This document shows, piece after piece, positions 8,322 through 14,225 of a stretch of 14,225 nucleotides of DNA. The DNA is from Larix sibirica. Its lineage: Eukaryota; Streptophyta; Pinopsida; Pinales; Pinaceae. The stretch spans positions 6,494 through 20,718 of the forward strand of contig NWUY0300048848.1 in NCBI GenBank assembly GCA_004151065.3. The letters are read 5' to 3'. Below the pieces are notes generated by a model. It was not told the origin of the DNA. It saw nothing but the letters and a program-made list of their open reading frames with translations, and made no database searches. The translations under genes and the position numbers were made by a program. The first letter of the stretch is position 1. Each line of letters begins with the position of its first letter.

Positions 8322-9326
8322 TTAAGTCTGAATGGAGAAGCTGAAGACTTGTCCATTGTTTAATTCCTCCCCTTCTAATATACTAGGTTGAATTGCTAGA
8401 GCCAATTTGGATAAGGTGTCTGCTTCTGCGTTCAGCTCTCTATATATATGGGAGAAGGAGACTGAATCAAAGGCTGTCTTCAAAGCTTGTATTTCTTTTA
8501 GCAGGTAGTGAAGATGAGGTGCTCTGATGAAACTTTTTCCATTGACCCAGTCAATTACTGTTTTTGAATCACCAAAGATGTGTAATCTAGGAATCTGCCT
8601 GTCCTTGGCTATCTTCAGAACTGTCCATAAAGCTGAAATCTCTGCTTTGGTGTTGGTAGCTTGGCCCATGGCAAATTTGATGGAGATCTTCCTTTGTTCA
8701 GACATATAAATGACACTTCCAACACCTCCTAATGGCGGAGCACCTTGGCTTGCGCCATCAAAAAAAGCCCAAGGCTGGCTTTTGTTTATGTCTATCGCAA
8801 AAACCACGCGTCTTTTGCTTGGTTTGGGAACTGTTTTGAGTTCTTGTGTTTTATGAATCAACAACATAGTAGTTATATCCACAGGGGTCCAAGTGTTTTT
8901 AAAAATTGCTCTGTTACGGACATCCCAAATACTGTACACGAAGAGGGCAGGGAAAGCATCGAAACAACGTACCCCTGTGTTCTGAGCACGCTGTTCCAAG
9001 GAGAAAACCCAGCTCATGATTGTCCTATCATGAGTGAAAGTCCTTGCTGCCGAAGTCCATACGTCGCCTGCATAGGGACATGAGGTGAATAAATGAGAGG
9101 TCTGTTCCTCACTTGATTTGTACAGGATACATATGCTTGGTCCATGGAATCCTCTTTTCCTCAATTTTCCCATGTCAGTAATTTGTTGTTCATAGCTAGC
9201 CAGAAAGTTAAAATGGTTTTCAGTGGGCTGTTGATACCCAAACCTTGCTCCACCACCAACTTTTTTCCCTCTCTGATTGTTTGATGATAGCTGCTTCGTA
9301 GCCCTTCTTAGCTGTAAATTCTCCAT
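8322..9326 (-). pseudogene. LINE B ORF2 C-terminus: zf-RVT-like motif and RVT_3-type RNase H domain
   Basis: A 334-codon open frame. Residues 1 to about 53 are not homologous: the real trace enters this frame only near KLRKRGFHGPS. A zf-RVT-like motif follows at 66-83 (C66, Y69, H78, C83), where the second cysteine is replaced by tyrosine. Residues about 185-310 form RNase H of the type found in plant L1 elements, with FFDGAS (D190), KAEISAL (E229), FGDSKTVI (D253) and YRELNAEADTL (D303). All four acidic catalytic positions are intact. This activity would remove the RNA strand after reverse transcription. The stop at 8324-8322 looks like the natural end, followed by the 3' UTR. The uninterrupted stretch is the longest in the element. 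Confidence 0.9.
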
Positions 9327-10030
9327 TCACTGAATTCTTTGTCCAAATTAGCTTGTCCTGTTCATCCTCATCTAAATGAACAAAACTTACAACCAACGAA
9401 TTCACATAGTTGCTCCATTCCACAGTCTCTTCACCACTCAGGTTTAAATCCTGTGCGTCTTTTCAACCCGCCCTTCCTTTTAGTTGAGGATGTTGAGCTT
9501 GCACATCTGCTAAAATGTGAATTCTTTGGGTACTAAGCAAAGATGGTTAAGACCTTGAAAGCTTGTAGTTCTCGCTTGCTCCTGCCCAAGGGTCCTCTCC
9601 TAGTCTTAAACTTTTCCCATTTCCTACTCTCCATGCTGTCCAATTGCCTACTAAAGGGAAGGCGAACACCATTGCTTTCCACCCAGCTGATCCATTTTTA
9701 TGAGTTTTAGCAGGATTCTTGAACCATTCGACAAGAGATGAGCTGGGACAGTATTTGGAGCTCATGACCTTGCCCCATAACGAGCTTGGGTTTTGGTCTA
9801 GACGCCACAATGACTTTGTTGCGAAGGCCTTACAGAATAAGGGTAGATTTTTTACTCCCCAACCACCCAGCTCTTTTGGAAGAGAAATGACTGTCCATTT
9901 TTCCAGGGGAATTCCCTCTGCTTGCTTACTGGCTGTCCAGAGAAAAGAGAAACACTTCTTTCTTAGCTTGGTTAAGATTCCTTTGGAGATGTAGGCAATG
10001 GAAGCCCAATAAACGGGAAACTTTGCAGAA
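9168..10030 (-). pseudogene. LINE B ORF2 post-RT region and zf-RVT-like segment
   Basis: From about 10030 the trace reads VYWASIAYISKGILTKL, then PKELGGWGVKNL, AFATKSLWRL, WRVGNGKSLRLGEDPW, typical plant L1 post-RT blocks. One frame runs from about 10030 to 9255, interrupted by TAA 9549-9547 and TGA 9465-9463. After EKSWWWSKVW it shifts frame near 9255 to GINSPLKT and LLTWEN, and shifts again near 9167 into the frame of the RNase H domain. The open frames listed from 9810 and 9423 are therefore pieces of the same protein. Confidence 0.8.
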
Positions 10031-10045
10031 CAGCTTTAACCAAGA

Positions 10046-10918
10046 CTAATCTGCCTCCTTTGGAAAGAAAACGATTGGTCCAGTTTGAAATTTGAGCTTC
10101 GACTTTCTAATACAACTAGACCCAGTCTTGGAAGGCATAATAGTTTGGTTTGAGGAAAAAACCCAGATACTTGAAACCTTCAGAAATAGCTGTGGCTGGA
10201 AAAGGAAAAATCTCTTTTGCCTGTTGAGCCAAGACTTCTGAGAACTCATTATAATTTAAACTTGATTTTCCTTCGTTTATCACCATCCTTGTTGCCATCT
10301 TGTATTTATCGAGAATAGATGCATATTCCCTGAGATTTTCTTCCGAACCAATGCCGAACAGAAGAACGTTGTCTACGAAAAGGGTATGAGTGATTTCTTC
10401 TGTGCTGGATACATTTACCCCTTCAATCCTACCAAGAGCTTTATCATTGTGGATTAAGTGACTCAGAGCGTCAACAACTAAATGAAACAAGAAGGGAGAA
10501 AGGGGACACCTTTGCCTGATGCCTCTTGTTGGGCAGAAGAAGTTGAGGGTGATATGTTGATCAGTACTGCAAAGGAGGTAGATTGAATGCATTCCATGAT
10601 CCATTCAACCATTTCCAACGCCATTCCCATTTGGATCAGAAGAAGTCTTACAAAGGTCCAATTTACTCTATCATATGCTTTTGAGAGATCTAGTTTTACA
10701 ACGAAAGCACTTTGCTTTTTAGTCTTAATACTGTGAATTGCCTCTTGGGTCAGCAAAACAACATCATGAATCTATCTATTATGCAAGAAGCCAAACTGTT
10801 CTTCTGTTACAACCCTGCTCAGTATGGGTTTCAATCTTAGAGCTATGACCTTGGCTATCACCTTATAAATCATGTTGCAGCATGATATTGGTCTGAAGTC
10901 GTCAAAGGTTTCAGTTTT
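10046..10918 (-). pseudogene. LINE B ORF2 reverse transcriptase catalytic core, active site lost
   Basis: In order: FDDFRPISCCN, QFGFLHNR followed by TAG (10774-10772) and IHDVV, and FVVKLDLSKAYDRVNW (block A with its catalytic Asp). A frameshift near 10555 follows, then RGIRQRCPLSPFLF (block B), LFVDNVLLFG (block C, 10382-10353) and FKYLGFFL. Next come two TAG stops and the conserved ISNWTNRFLSKGGRLVLVK segment. Block C is normally FADD; here it is FVDN, which replaces the second catalytic aspartate with asparagine. This alone should abolish polymerase activity. Confidence 0.9.
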
Positions 10919-11505
10919 CTATTTTTTTGGAATCAAGGTTATGAAGGTTGAGTTAAGGCTACCCAACACTTTTCCAGACTTCTGAGATTCCTTGACCACT
11001 ACCACTAAATCCTCTTTTAATTTATCATAGAAGCTGAAGAAAAACTCTAGAGTGAAGCCATCCGGGCTAGGGCTTTTTCCTTTTTGAAAGGAGTGGAGAA
11101 CGTACTGAATTTCCTCCTCAGAGATATCTTTGGTTAAATCTTCATTCATTTCATCTGTAATAAGTCTAGGGAAAAGGCCAATCACCTCCAGAATTTCTGA
11201 GATTGGGCATCCTCGAGGTTCTATGAAGATATTTTGAGAGTGATCAACAACTGCTCTAGCTTTTTCTGTGAAAGATCGAGCCAGGTTGCCTTGCCTTGTC
11301 TTGATTTCATGAATTGTATTAATATTCTTCCAATGAGATGCATATCTGTGAAATTTTTTAGTATTTTGATCTCCTTCCTTTAGCCAAAGGGCCCTGCTTT
11401 TTAATCTCCATTTCTGTTCCTCCTGCAGAAGCAACATATCCTTTTTCCCTTCAAGGTGTTTCAAAGTCTCAATTTCTTCTGAGGTGAAAACGCCTTCCCT
11501 ATTGT
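10919..11505 (-). pseudogene. LINE B ORF2 linker and reverse transcriptase N-terminal blocks
   Basis: Reading from REGVFTSEEIE, this frame holds WLKEGDQNTKKFHRYASH, a conserved spacer between endonuclease and RT in plant L1. It then has GKSPSPDGF (usually GKSPGPDGF) and FITLIPKK, RT blocks 0 and 1. It ends at TAG 10921-10919, but homologous sequence continues in the same frame beyond the stop (FDDFRPISCCN), so the stop is a point mutation within one continuous frame. Confidence 0.85.
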
Positions 11506-12318
11506 TTGCATAATCCCTGAGAGTTCGACATTCTGAGAGGTTCTGTGACTATTGTCCCAATCTTTTGAGATTTTTTTCATCTTTGCCATATCGTCAGCGA
11601 ATTGTTGCATCATGGAGTGATTCGGGACTTCTCTCAGAGGCTGCCATGCATCCAATATTAGGGTCTTATAATTATGCTCTGAAAGCCATTGGGGGTTGAA
11701 TTTAAAAGGGGTTGGAGGTTTTTTTCCTGGGACCTTTACTTTTAAAACTATCGGCCTATGATCCGAATTTCCTCCAACCTCAATTGTTGATTGAAGAATC
11801 AAACGTTCAGTGACTAGGTTATCTGAAACCAAGAAGCGATCCAATCTCTTCGATATAGCCTGATCTCCACCTCTTTTATTTCTCCATGTAGGCTCAAGCT
11901 TTAAAGGAGCAATGTCAACCAATCCTTTTTTCTCGAAGAAATAACTGAAATAAGAACTCAAAGCATCATTCCTTGCATTCTTTCCCCAAACCTCATTCTG
12001 AGTGAGGGTCAAGTTTAAATCTCCACCCAATATCAAGTTGGTCTGTTCCAAAGCGCCTGAATTTCCAAGGGATTCCCAGAAGACTTTCCCTGTGTAGAAG
12101 GGACCATAAACGTTAAGGATTGTGAAACTTAGTCCTGTCTCGCCATCTTCCAATAAGGTCCCTAAGACTGAGCCATATCGCGTTATGGATATCAACTTCA
12201 ATTCTGGGTTCCAAGCCGTTAGAGTGCCTCCAGAATGCCCAACAGTGTCTATACTTTCCATATTCCAGTCTTTGACACACTCGCTAACAGCTTCCTCAAC
12301 CCTTTTACCCTCCATCAT
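11461..12318 (-). pseudogene. LINE B ORF2 APE-type endonuclease domain
   Basis: A 285-codon frame carries the blocks of the apurinic-endonuclease-like nuclease that nicks target DNA. LLLFQET lies just upstream of and at the start (metal-binding Glu), then GGDLNL (Asp/Asn pair), SKRLDRFLVS, and SDHRPIVL near residue 190, the catalytic Asp-His. The nominal ATG is internal: in-frame LLLFQET extends it to the right, and the true N-terminus lies at 12425 after two frameshifts. Near 11505 the homologous reading switches to another frame (REGVFTSEEIE), so the last 15 or so residues of this frame are a shadow. The catalytic residues visible here are preserved. Confidence 0.88.
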
Positions 12319-12422
12319 GGTTTCTTGAAATAAAAGTAAACCTTAGCTATTACCTTTTTAGGGCGGTTTTTTTGGAGGCCCCCCCAAGCCCCTGAACGTT
12401 TAAGCCTTGAGGAGAGAATTAT

Positions 12423-12427
12423 CATTA
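12423..12427 (-). promoter_or_regulatory. TAATG stop-start overlap between LINE B ORF1 and ORF2
   Basis: The ORF1 stop TAA (12427-12425) shares its last A with an ATG (12425-12423) that reads MIILS, the expected start of L1 ORF2. UAAUG junctions allow termination-coupled reinitiation in the silkworm LINE SART1 (established there). Use in this element is inferred from position only. Confidence 0.65.
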
Positions 12428-13924
12428 GGGACCCCTATTTGGGGCCATTTCCACTCTAAGGGCCCAAGTTATTAAGGATTGCCTTCCTTTTCTGACTTCC
12501 AAAACCGCTTGTTTTATGGCTTTTGAGAACAGAGATTTTCTTCCGGCCTGAGCTTTTTGGGGAGGATTGAGGGCAAGACCACCCGTTGAGACACAATCCT
12601 CCATTTCTAACGAAGGTTTTTTGGATCTCAGGTTGTACACCTTTCTCTGATCCGACTGAGAGTTCGGGATGGGGACAACTTCTTTTCGAGAGGACGGGCT
12701 GTTTAAAGTTGACAAGTTTTCTTTGTTCGAGCTCTTAGATAAAGCTTTATTATTTAAACAAGGGGAATTAACTAAAGAAATATTGGTGGCATTACCTTTG
12801 AAGACCGAAGATGACGTTTCGTCTCGAAGTGGACGAGCTGAGGCGCTGTTGATGATTGGTTCGGCTGAGTGGTCCACCTTTGGGGTTTGGGATAAGACAC
12901 CTGTCTGTGACTTCCCTTTATCCAAGTATGTATCATTCGTAAGTAACGGTTGCGGCTTTTCGTCGCCACCTTTCGCTCGCCTATCCCCTAACGTGGAAAC
13001 CGAGCTCAAGGAGGTCTTTTTAACCCATACTTTTTTGACCTGAGGGAGCTCCTTGCGCACGGGACAGTCTTTTTGCAAATGGCCAACCCTGCGACAGCTG
13101 AAACTCTAGAATGGCAGCTTCCAATAATCCAATCGTTGCGACCAAGTGCTACCATGCATTACAATTACCAATTCTTCATACAGACCTTCTCGCAAGTCCA
13201 ATTCCACCAGGATTCTAGCACATCGACGATTGATTTTTGATTCCTAGTTCTCCTCCAGGGCCACAAATTTTCCTATATTGTTTCCAATCGCCTCCAAAAT
13301 TTGCTCTTGTGAAAAAACCAGAGGTAAACTCGGTAAGATGAGCCAAACTTGCTGCTGATTATGGGGTTCCTTTTTTGGGTTAAAGTCCACCCTCCAATTT
13401 TTTAGAATTAGACCAGATGGCCCCCATCGCCAGTGTCTTTCGAGGAGCTTTTGACCGTCTTCCTTCTGCCTCCTCTTGATTAGAAACCACCCGTGCGGGA
13501 GAACGTGGAACTCTGGAGTATAGCCCAGTCTAACACTCCAATTCGTCTCCATCCACCGTAGCAGAGAGTCTCTGCCCGGAGTCTTTCCGCAGAATCTTCC
13601 TATCAGAGCCAATTTTAGATAACCGGGTATCTGTTCTAGCTGAATGTCCTTACCAACTGTGAGTTCTGCATAAGATTTTTTCGGTCTAATTCCTTTGGAT
13701 TTGCCTGGCTTAAAATCGCTCGTGGTTTTTAATTGAGTGGGATCGTTCGCATGAGGTTTTGCGTCATCAACAGTTAATACTCCTCATGGTGGTACGTTGT
13801 TAGTTTGTGATGCGATTTCTTCCTGTTCATCCCATAATGCCTCTGAACCTCGCATATCTTGTTCCGTACAGAAAATGGGGCCGCAATGGACATCAGATTC
13901 ATAGTCCACGTCGTCGATGACCAT
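12425..13924 (-). pseudogene. LINE B ORF1 (DUF4283-like plus CCHC knuckle), three in-frame stops
   Basis: One continuous frame of 500 codons, including the final TAA, runs from ATG 13924-13922 with no frameshift but three internal stops: TGA 13786-13784 (codon 47), TAG 13246-13244 (codon 227) and TAG 13108-13106 (codon 273). The order is an acidic N-terminus (MVIDDVDYES), a basic linker, a DUF4283-like domain at about codons 95-255 (LALIGRFCGKTPG, HGWFLIKR, WRWGPSGLILKNW, ILVELDL) and a CX2CX4HX4C knuckle at codons 274-287. A Ser/Lys-rich tail follows to 12427. In the knuckle the first cysteine is now serine, right after the TAG at codon 273. The protein would coat the element RNA. Translation may originally have begun further upstream (ATG 14022 in another frame), which would need a frameshift. 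The order of domains matches LINE A ORF1, but the N-termini differ, so the copies are different families. Confidence 0.88.
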
Positions 13925-14173
13925 TGTGCCCTTATTGGTAACCGACTTGGTAGATGAGGGAGTGTGCGTGGGGTCTTGTCAGCAGTAAAAACTGTTAACC
14001 GTGAAAAGGCGTACGCAATCATTGTGGAGAGAGGGTGAAGAAAAACTGCGCTCCCCTTGTTTTGAAATCCGCACCTGCTGTTAAAAACCCTCTGGCAGCT
14101 GTTCGCGATTCCGCTCCCCTCCCGTGAAACTCCATCACCCCCCCGAGATCCACATAATATCTATATATTCCAT
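13925..14173 (-). other. LINE B 5' untranslated leader
   Basis: The minus strand upstream of ORF1 is GC-richer than the flanks, with a G7 run near 14146-14140 and G-rich patches, as in many L1 leaders. It should contain the element's internal promoter, though no motif can be named. An 82-codon frame from ATG 14022 overlaps the ORF1 start in another frame and may be a leader ORF or the shifted original N-terminus. Confidence 0.55.
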
Positions 14174-14188
14174 CTAATAATTATATAT
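14174..14188. repeat. candidate target-site duplication, 5' side of LINE copy B
   Basis: CTAATAATTATATAT matches 8011-8025 with one difference. It runs into a TA dinucleotide tract (14182-14196), which makes the exact edge uncertain. Confidence 0.45.
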
Positions 14189-14225
14189 ATATATATTGAA
14201 AAATGTATATAGATGAACCTAATGG

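Larger units (their letters stand above)
8322..12425 (-). pseudogene. LINE B ORF2 polyprotein (endonuclease, reverse transcriptase, RNase H), multiply disrupted
   Basis: ORF2 would start at ATG 12425-12423, overlapping the ORF1 stop, and read MIILS before a frameshift; NVQGLGG in the next frame is the usual plant L1 ORF2 opening. The coding trace then passes through all three frames down to the stop at 8324-8322. Stops lying within the homologous trace include TAG 10921-10919, TAG 10774-10772, TAG 10118-10116, TAG 10109-10107, TAA 9549-9547 and TGA 9465-9463. Frameshifts are inferred near 12410, between 12375 and 12340, and near 11505, 10555, 10030, 9255 and 9167. The protein would cut the target DNA and copy the element RNA at the nick. 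Domain details are given in the separate entries. Confidence 0.9.
8026..14173 (-). mobile_element. near full-length, inactive L1-type LINE (copy B)
   Basis: In minus-strand order there is a 5' leader (about 14173-13925), ORF1 (13924-12425), ORF2 (12425-8322: APE endonuclease, reverse transcriptase, zf-RVT-like segment, RNase H), and a 3' UTR with AATAAA ending in a short A tract. Length is about 6.15 kb, normal for plant L1. The RNase H module after reverse transcriptase is characteristic of plant L1 lineages. Imperfect 15-bp flanking repeats at 8011-8025 and 14174-14188 fit target-primed insertion. The 5' end is uncertain by a few tens of bases, because the leader could start at the G-run near 14145. 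Many stops and frameshifts make the element non-autonomous. It lies antisense to GPN1 if that gene's intron 2 spans it. Confidence 0.9.

Noticed and set aside
8527-9083. Plus-strand frames opposite the RNase H domain
   Set aside because: Antisense shadows of a clearly recognised minus-strand domain.
12669-13043. 124-codon plus-strand frame over LINE B ORF1
   Set aside because: Antisense shadow of the ORF1 Ser/Lys-rich tail; no motif of its own.
14182-14196. TA dinucleotide tract as a functional element
   Set aside because: Simple AT repeat at the edge of the insertion site; common and uninformative.
1-14225. CRISPR arrays, rRNA, tRNA, bacterial operons
   Set aside because: No regularly spaced repeats, no recognisable RNA gene blocks and no closely packed genes; the content is eukaryotic.

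Overview
The window looks like nuclear DNA of a land plant, probably a seed plant. The reasons are a split gene for a GPN-loop GTPase with plant-style introns and a Ser/Thr-rich N-terminus, and plant-type L1 (LINE) retrotransposons whose ORF1 carries a DUF4283-like domain plus a CCHC knuckle and whose ORF2 ends in an RNase H domain. The AT-rich, repeat-filled spacer and the apparently very long intron would suit a large genome such as a gymnosperm's, but that is inference.

Layout, left to right. (1) Positions 1-919, minus strand: 5' part of ORF1 of a first LINE (copy A), which runs off the left edge and is broken by a 19-bp tandem duplication. (2) About 920-1668: remnant of the copy A 5' leader, then the promoter and 5' leader of the host gene. 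(3) 1669-2330, plus strand: first two coding exons of GPN1 (QQT2/XAB1-type GTPase), separated by a 266-bp intron that fits GC-AG borders. The reading stops at a clean GTAAGA donor at 2331, and no later GPN1 exon was found in the remaining 11.9 kb. (4) 2331-8010: AT-rich non-coding DNA with relics: a diverged 71-bp direct repeat, an LTR-like TATA segment, a bulged hairpin, an RNase H relic on the minus strand, a cluster of GAACCTCAAG motifs, an unassigned acidic open frame and a diverged direct duplication. (5) About 8026-14173, minus strand: a nearly full-length but dead LINE (copy B, about 6.1 kb) with 5' leader, ORF1, a TAATG stop-start junction, ORF2 (APE endonuclease, reverse transcriptase, zf-RVT-like region, RNase H), a 3' UTR with AATAAA and a short A tail, flanked by imperfect 15-bp candidate target-site duplications.

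How it fits together. The only host gene with support is GPN1, whose family acts as a cytoplasmic GTPase in assembly and nuclear import of RNA polymerase II. Everything to its right is either the inside of a very long second intron filled with antisense retroelements, or foreign DNA that cut the gene off. Both LINE copies are inactive: A by a frameshift, B by at least eight in-frame stops, at least seven frameshifts and a lost catalytic aspartate in the reverse transcriptase.

I found no convincing undescribed biological system. The points most worth a second look are the GC-AG intron inside the P-loop codon, the missing remainder of GPN1, and the TAATG ORF1/ORF2 junction.
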